A stretch of DNA of 64,000 nucleotides from Cryoendolithus antarcticus (taxonomy: Eukaryota; Ascomycota; Dothideomycetes; Cladosporiales; Cladosporiaceae), in the NCBI GenBank assembly GCA_002077065.1, contig NAJO01000006.1:186001-250000 (forward strand), written 5' to 3'. The position numbers and the translations under genes are program-made. Within the stretch, counting starts at the first letter, position 1. Every line of letters begins with the position of its first letter. The notes beneath the pieces were generated by a model. It saw nothing but the letters and a program-made list of their open reading frames with translations. It was not told the origin of the DNA and made no database searches. This document shows positions 22,301 through 33,483 of the stretch, piece by piece.

Positions 22301-25300
22301 GACTGCTGTACCGCTTACGTTCACTCGGCGAACAGCGTCCTTTCGACAGTGTAACGCTGAGCTATGTCCTCTCGCTGATCTTCCTTATACTCGAGCACGG
22401 CGGCATCGATCGAAGCGAGCAAGAGGACGCTGATGAACAGATCATCCTCGCCATCGAGTTCCTCTCATTTCATACCAGCACATGCAGCGATTCTCGACTG
22501 CCGCGAGAGAAGCTGTTACAGACCCTCACTTCGGCTATGCAACAATATACGCAACACTTCCGAGCGCTGAAAGATTGCTTCACCGATCTCTGCAGATGCG
22601 TGGCACCGAGCATGATTACAGCCGAGACCGATACCACAGTGAAGGGAGCTATCGTGACAGATCCCTCAGTCCGTGGCGCGGTGCTGCAGGCGATCAGTGC
22701 TGAGCTCGAGCTGAGTGATCGAGACTTCTATGTCGAGATCTGGCTGGCTTGCCACGATGATGTTGATGAGCATCAAGATATCGCTCACGAGATCTGGGAA
22801 GAGAACGCACTGAAAATCATCCCGGCAGCACCCTCAGAGATCCTCCAGTACCTAGAGTCAAGTGACAGTCAACTGCGCCGAGCGGCGGCTCGAGCGATGG
22901 CAAAGGCTGTCAAAGACCAGCCTGATTCGTTTGAGGGGACACTCAATCGCTTGCAAGCAACGTACCTCGAGCGTGCCAAGCCTCGCAAGGCTGAACTCGA
23001 CAAGTACGGTCTAGTGGTCAAGAAGAGCTCGCAAGATCCATGGGAGGCAAGACACGGCATTGCACTCGCACTCAAGGAGCTTGCAGCGATCTTCCCTGAC
23101 GAGGACCTTGTGCGATTCTTGAACTTCATGATTGAGAGTGGACCTCTTGGTGATGCAAGTGCAACTGTACGCGACAGTATGGTGGATGCTGCGGCGACGG
23201 TGGTCAGACTACGTGGCAAAGCGCAAGTCGAACCGTTGATGAAGCTGTGCGAAACCACATTGGAAGGCTCTGGTAATGCATCAGCACAGCAAGACCTTGT
23301 CAATGAAGCTGTGGTCATCCTGTATGGAGCTCTCGCGCAGCATCTGCCAAGTGGTGACGACCGTACGCCCAAGGTTGTCCAGCGACTTCTGGCCACTTTG
23401 AGCACGCCGTCAGAGTCAGTACAGTACGCTGTATCGCAATGTCTACCGCCACTTGTTCGAGCATCAAGCGACCAAGCCAGCGCATATCTTGCACAGATGA
23501 TCGATGAGACGTTGCACTCGAAGGAGTATGCTGCACGCCGTGGTGCGGCATACGGACTCGGCGGTGTAGTCAAGGGCAAGGGTATCTCGATCCTGCGCGA
23601 AGCCCGCGTCATGTCTACGCTGAGAAGTGCCACCGAGAACAAGAAAGATGTTAATGAACGCCAGGGAGCGTACTTGGCGTACGAGATTATGTCACTGCTA
23701 CTGGGTCGCATCTTCGAGCCTTATGTGATCCAGATCGTCCCGCAGTTGCTCGCTGGCTTCGGCGACGCGAGCGCAGATGTGCGTGACGCCTGCCTCGACG
23801 CTTCCAAGACTGCATTCTCGTCGCTGAGCTCGTTTGGCGTCAAGCAAGTTCTGCCGATTCTGCTTCAAGGTCTCGACGAGCAGCAATGGCGCAGCAAGAA
23901 AGGCGCTTGCGACTCGCTCGGTGCGATGGCGTATCTCGATCCCCAACAGCTAGCAGTGAGCTTGCCCGATATCATTCCGCCTTTGACCGATGTACTCAAC
24001 GATAGTCATAAAGAGGTGCGACTGTCAGCCAACAAAAGCTTACAGCGTTTCGGCGAGGTTATCGGCAACCCTGAGGTCAAAGGGCAAGTCAGTATCTTGC
24101 TAAAAGCTCTCAGCGACCCGACGAAGTATACCGAGACGGCACTCGATGCGCTGATCAAAGTCAATTTCCTACACTACATTGACGCACCGTCGCTTGCGCT
24201 TATTGTACGCATCCTCGAGCGCGGCTTAGGCGACAGGTCTGGCACGAAGAGGAAGGCATCGCAGATCATCGGAAGCTTGGCCCACTTGACAGAGCGTAAG
24301 GACTTGATTGCTCACTTACCGATTCTAGTTGCTGGGTTGCGCGTTGCGATTGTGGACCCAGTGCCTACGACGAGAGCGACAGCATCAAAGGCACTTGGAT
24401 CCACTGTCGAGAAGTTGGGCGAGGACGCGCTACCAGACCTCATTCCAAGCCTCATGCAGACACTCAAGTCCGACACAGGTGCTGGTGATCGTCTCGGCTC
24501 TGCACAAGCACTTAGCGAAGTGCTGGCTGGGCTGGGTACCGGCCGTCTCGAGGAGACCTTACCCACCATCCTGCAGAATGTGTCAAGCTCGAAGGCTGCT
24601 GTGCGGGAAGGTTTCATGTCACTCTTCATCTTCTTGCCAGCATGCTTCGGAAACAGCTTCGCAAACTACCTTGCGAAGGTCATTCCTCCCATCCTGGGTG
24701 GTTTGGCGGATGATGTCGAGTCGATTCGCGAGACGTCGCTGCGTGCGGGTCGATTGTTGGTCAAGAACTTCGCCACTCGGTCCATCGATCTTCTGCTGCC
24801 CGAGCTCGAACGCGGTCTGGCGGATGACAGCTACCGCATCCGTCTCAGCTCTGTCGAGCTGGTTGGCGATCTGCTCTTCAATCTTACTGGTATTAGTGGC
24901 AAGGCAGAGCAAGATGAAGTCGAGGAGAATGCCAACGAAGCTGGCGCATCGCTACTGGAAGTCCTCGGCGAAGAGCGTCGCAACAAAGTTCTCTCTGCGC
25001 TTTACATCTGCCGCAACGACACATCGGGCCTGGTCCGCACAGCAGCCATCAATGTCTGGAAAGCCCTGGTGTCAAGTCCACGTACGCTGCGCGAGCTTGT
25101 ACCCACCCTCACTCAACTGCTCATCCGCAGACTGGCAAGCTCGAATATGGAGCAGAAGGTCATTGCCGGCAACGCTCTCGGCGAACTTATTAGGAAAGCT
25201 GGAGAAGGCGTGCTCACGACACTTCTGCCTACACTTGAGGAAGCACTGCAGACGTCGACCGACACAGACGCAAGACAGGGTATCTGCATTGCGTTGCGGG

Positions 25301-27496
25301 AGGTTATATCGTCGTCTGTGCCGGAGGCTCTCGAGGACTACGAGAAGACGCTCATTGGTGTTGTACGCACAGCTCTTACAGATCCCGATGAAGATGTACG
25401 AGAGGCAGCAGCTGAGGCTTTCGATTCGCTACAGAAGATGTTCGGAAAGAGGGCGATCGACCAGGTGCTACCGCATCTGCTCACCATGCTGCGGACTGAG
25501 AGCGAGGCTGAGAACGCCATGTCGGCTCTGCTCACGTTACTCACGGAGTCCACGAGGTCAAATGCTATTCTGCCGAACCTGCTGCCGACACTGCTCACGC
25601 CACCCATCACGGCGTTCAATGCACGAGCACTGGCTTCGCTTGCAGAGGTTGCATCTTCGGCCATGACGAGGAGACTACCAAATATCCTGAACGCTCTTAT
25701 GGACAGCATAATTGGCAGTAAGGACGAAGCACTTCAAGAGGAGTTGACCACCTCCTTCGACACAATACTACTTTCCGTGGACGAGTACGATGGACTGAAC
25801 ACTATGATGGCAGCAATGTTGGCTCTTGTCAAGCACGACGATCATCGCAGGCGCCGCCTCGCTGAGCTGCGGTTTGCCAAGTTCTTCACGGACGCAGATG
25901 TGGACTTCTCGAGATACTACCCCGATCTCATTCGCTCGCTACTCATTGCATTCGATGACCGAGACGCAGAGACCGTCAAAGCTGCGTGGACTGCTCTTAG
26001 CGCACTGACCCAGCGATTGCGGAAGGAAGAGATGGAGTCACTTGTCATCTCTACTCGCCAGACACTCAATCATGTCGGTGTTGCTGGGCATGCGTTGCCT
26101 GGGTTCTCGCTGCCGAAGGGCATCAACGCCATCCTGCCGATCTTCCTGCAAGGTCTGATGAACGGATCGACCGAGCAGAGGACACAGGCTGCACTTGCCA
26201 TCTCGGACCTGATCGATCGGACCAGCGCAGATGGGCTGAAGCCCTTCGTCACGCAGATCACCGGTCCGCTCATTCGTGTCGTGTCCGAGCGATCCACTGA
26301 GCTCAAAGCAGCGATCTTGCTTACGCTCAATAACTTGCTGGAGAAGATTCCGACGTTCCTCAAGCCTTTCCTGCCGCAACTCCAGCGTACCTTCGCCAAA
26401 TCGCTTGCTGATCCGACGAGCGAGGTACTGCGTAGCAGAGCTGCCAAGGCATTGGGCACACTCATTACCATGACGCCTCGTATCGACCCGCTGATTGCAG
26501 AGTTGGTGACTGGCTCAAAGACCAGCGATAGTGGTGTGCGCAACGCCATGCTGAAGGCGCTGTACGAGGTTGTCAGTAAGGCTGGCGCAAACATGAGTGA
26601 GGTGTCTCGAAACTCGATCCTCGGTTTGATCGATTCAGATCAGGAAGAGCAAGATGATGCGATGACGATCACTTACGCTAGGCTTCTTGGTGCACTCATA
26701 GCCAAGCTGCCGCCTGATGGATCTACGGGTCTGATCAAGTACGTATTTACCCTCCTTGTCATCGGCACTTTGCACCAGCTAACAATGTCACAGATCCCGA
26801 GTCGTCACAAACCACTTTACCAAGTCTTCAGTACTTGCCCTCAACGCTGTCCTTGTCGAATCACCGGAGACTCTCACGACCGGCTCCTTCGCCGACATCA
26901 CACCCACAGTGCTCGTCCAGGGAATCACCTCCTCGAACCCTTTCACAGCCAGCAACTGCGTCCTCGCAGCAGGCAAATGGCTCCTCTCACCCGCAACAGA
27001 GAAGTCCTACGACTCCACGAAACCTCTTTTCGATGCTCTGGCTCAAGTCATCGCCCCTGGCGCTCCAGTCGACACCCGACGTTTGGCGCTCGTGGTCGTC
27101 CGCACTGTGGCGAGGAACGAGAATGACCTCGTGCGTCCACATCTAGCGACCCTCGCGCCGCCAATCTTCGCTTCAGTTCGCGACATGGTCATTCCCGTCA
27201 AGCTGTCCGCCGAAGCCGCTTTCCTGGCGATCTTCAATGTCGTGGACGAGGAGAGCGAAGTCTTTGACAAGTACATGGCTGGGCCTGCGGGGCAAGCGCT
27301 TCCGCCTGGGCCGAAGAGGAGTATGGCCGAGTACTTTAAGAGAGTGGCGTTGAGACTGAGTGGGCAGGCTAAGGAGAGACGGGAGGCTGAGGGTGGTCAG
27401 GGAGGTTTGGGATTGAGTGGGGATGAGAGGGAGGATGAGAGGGAGATTTGGAGTGTGGGCAGGGTGGAGATGGGGGAGGGAGTATTTGAGGAGTAG
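19326..27496 (+). CDS. GCN1: Gcn1, ribosome-associated activator of the eIF2-alpha kinase Gcn2
   Basis: Exons 19326-19461, 19526-26738 and 26794-27496 join in frame to 2683 aa, close to the 2672 aa of yeast Gcn1. Exon 1 starts MADETTTNGDHALGDV; intron 1 carries a CTAAC branch site. The protein is almost entirely HEAT-repeat helices. The central third matches the elongation-factor-3-like region of Gcn1 (ARRGAAYGLGGVVKGKGI, QWRSKKGACDSLGAMAYLDP, SHKEVRLSANKSLQRFGEV). The Gcn2-binding segment follows in the C-terminal half (VPTTRATASKALGSTVEKLG). Gcn1 binds colliding ribosomes together with Gcn20 and passes the uncharged-tRNA signal to Gcn2, triggering general amino-acid control. No frameshift or internal stop was found across 8 kb, so the gene looks intact. 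It shares a short divergent promoter with the DHX29-like helicase. Confidence 0.96.
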
Positions 27497-27778
27497 GAGT
27501 GTAAAGGTGGTGTATGAAAGATGGAAAAGTCTATACTGTACACAATGCGACGAGAACATGTCTCACCATTGTCTCGACACATCTCCTGCGTATGATCTGC
27601 CTGCTGACCATCTGATCTATCATTAGGGTGGCTTCGGCAGACCAAGTGAATGCGATGTCACGTGAAGGACTTATAGCCCGAGTCAGTGGCTCGGTCACTG
27701 CCGGCTTGGCAATACCGACCTAGTCATCAAGCACCTCCAACTTCACACACACCTCACTTCTCACATTATCACTACGCC

Positions 27779-28816
27779 ATGTCTTCTCGCGGCTCAACGA
27801 CACTCTATGTGTCTGGCTTCGGCCACGGCACTCGCGCTCGCGATCTCGCATACGAATTCGAACGGTACGACGCCCTCCCACCCTCCTCCCCATGAACACC
27901 TCCCCCCCGCGATCGAGCCGCACCCTCCCCTTCCTGCCCCGATCGATCAGCACTTCCCTTCCATTCCACGATCGAGCCCTCGAGGCAGCGACTATCTCCT
28001 TTCCTGCGTTCGACCTGCACGTCTTCCGCGGTACGCGAGCTATGAAAGAGCGATGTTGACAGTATATCAAGGTATGGCCGCCTCGTGCGCTGTGATATCC
28101 CGGCGCCTCGCACTGCGTCTAGCAGACTGTAAGTACACTCAACTCTGCCAACTGGCAGGTCAGTCAGCTGACGCTGCGTAGGTTCGCGTTCGTAGAGTAT
28201 GAGAGCCGTCGTGATGCTGACGACGCCTACCATGAGATGCACAACAAGCGCATCGGTCACGATGATCTCCTGAAGATCGAGGTATGACACAGTTCCATCG
28301 ATGACTAACTACCACCCCACTGACAACCGTCCAAGTGGGCTCGTACCCCTCCTTCAGCCAACTGGCGCTTCGATCCAGGCTCCGCTCCCCGCCGCGACGG
28401 TGGAAGTGCCCGCGACACACGCGAGCCCCGCGAATCCGGCCGTGAGAGCGCACGCCGCTCTCCCCGCCGCGGTGGCCGTTCAGCTTCCCCTCCACGCCGC
28501 TCGACCCGCGACTACTCGCCTCGTGGCGATCGCGACCGCGGCGACAGGCTGGACTCGCGCCGTGATCGCAGGGACCGCGATCGCTCGCGCAGTCCAGATG
28601 ACAGGGATCGGGATACGAAGGAAGTGCGGGACCGTGACGATGATGTGGTCGTGAGGGATCGTGAGCCGTTGGGGGATGAGAGGGAGAACGGTGTCAATGG
28701 GGATGGACATAAGGGTCAGTATTCGATGCAGCATATTCTGGTAGTCGTGAGCTAATTTTGATACAGAGCGCGACGATGCGCCACCACCCCATGACGACCT
28801 AGACACGGCAGAGTAG
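27779..28816 (+). CDS. srp1: SR-family splicing factor, Srp1 type
   Basis: Five exons (27779-27864, 28072-28128, 28182-28281, 28336-28714, 28767-28816) join in frame to 223 aa. An N-terminal RRM spans exons 1-3: RNP2 is TLYVSGFG and RNP1 is LFAFVEYE, with GRLVRCDIPAPRT between them. This layout and wording match Schizosaccharomyces pombe Srp1. A C-terminal arm rich in Arg-Asp, Arg-Ser and Arg-Glu repeats (residues about 100-200) follows, then an acidic end. Role: RNA binding and protein contacts in pre-mRNA splicing, in the nucleus. The first intron (207 bp) is much longer than others here and exon 2 is only 57 nt, so this gene itself could be alternatively spliced, as is common in SR genes; the sequence alone does not prove it. 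Confidence 0.88.
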
Positions 28817-30262
28817 GTATAGACGGCAGAGGTCTGAGCCAAGCATCACAGTCACTTCGATGCGATAGGGAATCTTATGGGTGACTTCTCAGCAGACACA
28901 GCGTCCCGAGCTGGCGTTACCACGATATTGGCGTGCTCGCAGGACTCCATCGTCAGTAGGGAGAACTCCAGCGCTCGGACAAAATTCACACCATACATCA
29001 GCTTTCGCCTTGCACACGTGATTACGTCTCGCTAGGATCGCTGTCGACCTCCCTATCTCCTTGGTTGTATGATGCAAATCCTTTGAACGACCATGACAAG
29101 TCAACCGTTGTCAAGCAGAAAATGGTGTACAGCATTGCCCTGCAGCAGAAGTTCCACCTTTCAAGTACCTTGTGCACGCACTCCTGTCGATCGCTGCAAC
29201 CTGTGACTGAATCGCCAGTGAAGTACCCAAGCAAGCAAGCATGCACTCCAGCGTGATCTCGATCACCCTTGAGCAAAGTAGTGAGCTAGAACGCGGTCTG
29301 TGGTACGCATTAAGGTGTCTGTGACGTTCTCAGTGCAAACATCCTGTCACGCTGTGGTCTGATGACGGATAGAGAGATGCAGAGTTCCAACGCGCATCTT
29401 CCTATCTTCCTTGGCGGTTCCAGACGAAGTTAGTGCTCCGCTCGCACGTGCGTTCACCACGCGGGAATGGCGCAATGTTGGCGTGCACTAGACGTGGAAT
29501 AACGGCTGGCTCTCCGTCAGTTCTTCCGCCATCGCTTCGACGAGATCCTCGCGTCGACAGGTCGATGGGTGGAATGCGGCGGGAACTCAAGACAGGAACG
29601 AGGAAAGCTGCAGGAGTATGCTGAGGAAAGTGCACAGGTAGGCGATCACTCCTTCATTCTTCTCTATCGGTTCATTGTTATCGATCTTCCCAACTCAATT
29701 TACCCAAGATTGTGCACGCGAGTCCAAATGACTCGGCAACTGGCGTGATGCAGGGATTCTGACCGACGCCAACGATGCACGACGATGGAGCTACTGTTGT
29801 CAGTGCTGGGATCGCTGCGATGCAACGGCGCAGCACCTGCATCTCTATCTCTGCTGCCCAGCTGTTTGCATTCTCGTTTGGTAGTTATAGTGAGGGGAAT
29901 ATTTGACCTGCTTCTCTTGGAAACTGTATACAGCATTCGACTTCCAACGAAGCACCTTACAGCATCATTCGACGTCGGTACTGGAACACCGTTGGTACTA
30001 TCGCACCACCCCACCGGAACGCATTGGCAGCTTGAGACCACGCAGACTCAATACCAAGCACGAAGCAACGAAGACAACGACACAGCTACGATTGTGTGAC
30101 CTAATCGGCCATCAAAGAAGCGCAGTAGTAACAGGCCGAAGATTGCGACGTCGAGCGCAACACCACAGTCCTTACCTGATAACGCCGAGGGTTGACTATT
30201 CGAGCCGCCGCGCTCAGTAACACTCCTCGCAATCTGCACGCCCACACCATCTATCCGTCAAG
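28817..30262. other. Long intergenic region, no gene seen
   Basis: About 1.45 kb with only short open frames on both strands, none resembling a known protein. No tRNA, repeat array or transposon terminus was recognised. It may hold a long promoter for the small protein gene at 30263 or a non-coding transcript. Confidence 0.5.
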
Positions 30263-30514
30263 ATGGGCCTCATGGACAACCTCCGCGCAAAGTACGACCT
30301 TTACCGCCTCGAGCAACGGTACACTCGCCGCGATAAGCGCACCACATTCATCTCCAACGCACAGTACGTGGACGGAGAGTACGTCTACAACGTATCGAGT
30401 CCCATAAGCACAAAGTCTAGCGGGAGCTTTGGAAGCGGCTTCGGGAACAAGAATAGGGCGAGCGTGCTCGTGACAGAGGTCTTCTCGCGGGACAGGAGCA
30501 ACAAGGCTGGGTGA
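30263..30514 (+). CDS. Small hypothetical protein, 83 aa
   Basis: An intact frame begins MGLMDNLRAKYDLYRLEQRY at an ATG in a good context (AAGATGGGC). The N-terminal half is charged and probably one amphipathic helix with several tyrosines; the C-terminal half is Ser/Gly-rich (SGSFGSGFG) and likely disordered. No cysteine, signal peptide or membrane segment. I do not recognise the family. The ordered, non-random composition and the long upstream leader support a real gene. Function unknown. Confidence 0.6.
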   Translation: MGLMDNLRAKYDLYRLEQRYTRRDKRTTFISNAQYVDGEYVYNVSSPISTKSSGSFGSGFGNKNRASVLVTEVFSRDRSNKAG

Positions 30515-31289
30515 AGGCTGGAAGTCGCATATCGGGAGAGGAGCAGTCATGAGTGGAGCCAACGCATGGAGAAAGTCGACAAGGCGGGCCGATCAGTGTG
30601 AGAGGTAGATACAGATACGCCCTCAGTCGTCAGCTAGCTGGGCATGGCGTGAAGGAATATTGCTCTTGGTAGCGAGCCTGCACCACGACGTCACGACCTC
30701 GAGAGTGCGACAAATAGAAGCAGGAGACATGGGTAGCCGGAGCTTCATGCTCTCGATGAAGGAGTGGAAGGATGTTGTCTCATGTGTACGTATGAATATT
30801 CGATTAGCGGCACGTTTTGCATAGGGAACCTGGAAAGGTGGTATTCGTAGCTCAGAGCGAAAGCAGCTCGAACACCAAGTTGACCTCGAAATTCCTCGTG
30901 TTGTCCTGCACTCGTATGATCGTTGCACTGATCTTGACTGTTCCATTATTCAGGGCAGCGTTCGTGTGCCTCGGCCCACGACCAATCAACTTCGTCCTCA
31001 ACTTAGGAGCACCAAGTCGATGATGCAGTTGCAACAGCACAATATAGATCTCTCAAGGTAGACTGTAGAGCATTCAGCATTGAATAAAGTGCTTGCGACA
31101 GAGGCTTTGATCCAGAATTACTGGAGCCTCGGTTGACATTCCACAAAGCGAAATCGGTCACAAGCCACCATATTGGATTTGCGAGGCCGGTATCTGCAGC
31201 GTACACTATCTTAAATGCTCTGAACTGAAGCAAACGAGGGTCCCCATATCACTGGATTTCATACGCTCTAGCACTACTCTCCGCCCACG
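30515..31289. other. Intergenic region, no gene seen
   Basis: It lies between the small hypothetical gene and the phosphatase. Short open frames only. The right end is the phosphatase promoter; nothing else was recognised. Confidence 0.5.
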
Positions 31290-31856
31290 ATGGGCTGGGT
31301 CGACTCGATCCCCCGGGCTCCAGGCCTCCACATCGGCGGTCTCTGGGCTCTCTACCAACCCCAGCTCATGGCCGCCGCAAACATTACCCACGTCCTCTCT
31401 GTCATAGACTTCTCTCTCTACACTCTCAATGGATCCGAGGACTTTCTCAAGGCCCAGAAGTATACCCACATGATGATTCACATCGAGGATGACCCCAACG
31501 AGAACCTGCTCCAGCATTTTGAGGCGATGACAGAATTCATCTATCGAGGACTGCGGGGAGGAACTGGTGTGTTCGTGCACTGTGCGATGGGAAAGTCGAG
31601 GAGTGCTGCTGCTGTTGTGGCGTATTTGATGCGGAAGGAGGATGTCGGCAAAGACGTGGCGTTGGCCTGGGTTTGCGAAGGTCGACCGGTCTGTGGGCCG
31701 AATCCAGGCTTCATGGAGCAACTGGATGTCTGGAGTAGAATGCTGGAGATCGATGTGGGACCAGAGAGACGGAAGTTATACGATGCCTGGGAGAAGAATC
31801 GCTTCCGGGGTATGGCTCATGAATGGGAAGCCAGAGACGCGAAGGCGAGGCTATGA
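31290..31856 (+). CDS. Dual-specificity protein phosphatase
   Basis: Single exon, 188 aa. The substrate-fold opening IPRAPGLHIGGLWALYQ and the active-site loop VFVHCAMGKSRSAAAVVAYLM (Cys in HCxxGxSRS, at about residue 98) are those of the compact DSP family. The general-acid Asp is in the IEDDPNENL segment. An AYLM...V..A region after the loop and a helical, charged tail complete the fold; no extra targeting or MAP-kinase docking domain is present. It would hydrolyse phosphate from Ser/Thr and Tyr of proteins, though some small DSPs act on RNA or lipids. The gene is convergent with the hypothetical gene at 31957, leaving about 100 bp. Confidence 0.9.
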   Translation: MGWVDSIPRAPGLHIGGLWALYQPQLMAAANITHVLSVIDFSLYTLNGSEDFLKAQKYTHMMIHIEDDPNENLLQHFEAMTEFIYRGLRGGTGVFVHCAMGKSRSAAAVVAYLMRKEDVGKDVALAWVCEGRPVCGPNPGFMEQLDVWSRMLEIDVGPERRKLYDAWEKNRFRGMAHEWEARDAKARL

Positions 31857-31956
31857 GCCAGTGGTCGGATTGAACGAGACATACCTCGAGACAGCTTTAT
31901 GTCCCTTGTACTGCAAGGCCTGTAGTCTAGCATAACTCACTGATCGGCTCGGTGCA

Positions 31957-33042
31957 TCACTGGTCCCCATCAGGGTCGTCGACCATCACGAGAAGATGCG
32001 TCCAAAATTCGAAGCTGTCGACGTCGCACTTGGCATATTCGGGCCAATTACAGATCATCCATGCCCAGAAGTCCACGATCATGAACGTTGGGATATTGTG
32101 CAAAGTCGATGGCCTGATGTATGCCTCAAGTATCGAATTGTCGACCGACTCGGTCTCAACCCGATACACTGCTTCCGCCTTCTCCGAGCCCAGGTCCGGC
32201 CGAGTTTTCAGATCTGCAAGCAATGCGGGAGCATGGTCGCATAGCCATTGCCAAAGTGACACCACTGTATCATTGACAAACACCATTCGAAATCCGTCTG
32301 TTGCCACAATCTCGAGGCGACCAACGCTTGTGAATTCCACTGATCGTATACCATGCAAGCCACATGCCGTGAGTTTGCCCTCGCGTATATCAGTTGCCGC
32401 TGTCAAAAAGCGCTGCCATTCTATATGAACGTGCACGACCAAGGTCTTCACACGGCGATTCTGCGCCCTGATTTGGAACGCAGCGCCGAAGAATGAATAC
32501 GGACTCAAGTAGATGATTTGGGACTCGTCGTGGTCGGTCGTCCAGCCTTCGAATGCGGCGACTATGTCCAGGTGTCGGACCTCTGCTATCAAAGGCAGTG
32601 TATCCGGTGCCGCTATCATCAATCCCACCCCATCGTGAACGGGATCGTGGCTGACTACCGCGCGGATACGGTTTCGTGTAAACAGCGCTTCCCGGGCTTC
32701 GACATAGGTCGCTTTACTGACTACCAAAAGCGAGACCTCGATCCAGTGGGTTCTGAATAGGGGTGCGGGAGGATGCCAGCCCACCATATTGTACTCCATA
32801 CATGCGGCACGAAATTCGTCATGCGTAGCGATCTCTCGCCGACGCTCAGCCAGCGAGCAGTCCTGAATCGTTCGCACTATGGAAAACGGCTCGGAAAGTC
32901 GGTATGCTTGATTTGCTTCTTCTTCGGGCAATTCCTTCATCCGCTCCCGGCAGGCATGATATAGCACATAATCGTGTGCAAAGTAGTGCTGAAAGATTTC
33001 TGCGCGAAGCTCCGGTGGTAATTTATGGGAGAATAATGCCAT
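31957..33042 (-). CDS. Hypothetical protein, F-box-like fungal family, 361 aa
   Basis: Intronless frame from the ATG at 33042. The start, MALFSHKLPPELRAEIFQHY, resembles a degenerate F-box (LPPELRxEIF). The middle contains LLVVSKATYVEAREALFTRN, a block common in large families of uncharacterised ascomycete proteins in which a short F-box-like helix precedes a variable body. The rest has no catalytic motif, membrane span or signal peptide. If the F-box works, the protein would be an SCF substrate adaptor, but this is inferred only from the N-terminal match. The stop is about 100 bp from the phosphatase stop (convergent pair). Confidence 0.7.
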   Translation of the reverse strand: MALFSHKLPPELRAEIFQHYFAHDYVLYHACRERMKELPEEEANQAYRLSEPFSIVRTIQDCSLAERRREIATHDEFRAACMEYNMVGWHPPAPLFRTHWIEVSLLVVSKATYVEAREALFTRNRIRAVVSHDPVHDGVGLMIAAPDTLPLIAEVRHLDIVAAFEGWTTDHDESQIIYLSPYSFFGAAFQIRAQNRRVKTLVVHVHIEWQRFLTAATDIREGKLTACGLHGIRSVEFTSVGRLEIVATDGFRMVFVNDTVVSLWQWLCDHAPALLADLKTRPDLGSEKAEAVYRVETESVDNSILEAYIRPSTLHNIPTFMIVDFWAWMICNWPEYAKCDVDSFEFWTHLLVMVDDPDGDQ

Positions 33043-33483
33043 CCTCGTTCGACTTCACGCTATGGCTCGTTCTGTTGATCCTGTAAGACGTACTGACACC
33101 AGAGTCGCATTCGTTGCCCTGGGAGTCCTCGTAAGCATGGAGTCGTGAGATAGCCCGGCGTTGGTATGCAGACAGGGTAGTCGTGGTGTGATAGACATTC
33201 AACGAAGTGTCGCATCTGCTTCCTCCAGGTGGATCCGCCGACGCGTTCGAGAGGGGCGCTGTCAGCCGGCAAGTGCGACTACACTGCATCAGGGAAGGAA
33301 CGAACCAACGCCGCTGAGTGGCGACTTGGCTGAACGTCTCTCATTACATCGGATACGTTCGCAGAGGGCATCCAAGCTCGTAGTGTTGTTGCTCTAGCGA
33401 TCCCGTCGAAAATGCTGCTAATCCTGCCCTCAGCGCCAATGCTCCTAATATACACCTGTCCAATGCATTTTACCCACAATTTC
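33043..33483. other. Intergenic stretch, no gene seen
   Basis: It lies between the start of the F-box-like gene and the stop of TPS2. No recognisable coding sequence. Confidence 0.5.

Noticed and set aside
22869..23711. 280-codon minus-strand open frame inside GCN1
   Set aside because: It is antisense to a conserved HEAT-repeat region of GCN1 with no independent domain; long shadow frames are expected in GC-rich coding DNA.
24329..25666. 445-codon plus-strand frame overlapping GCN1
   Set aside because: It lies in another frame of GCN1, is rich in Arg/Cys/Ser, and has no recognisable fold; a composition shadow.
27807..28181. 124-codon frame across Srp1 introns
   Set aside because: It covers the first two Srp1 introns and exon 2 in the wrong frame; the Srp1 exons explain the region.
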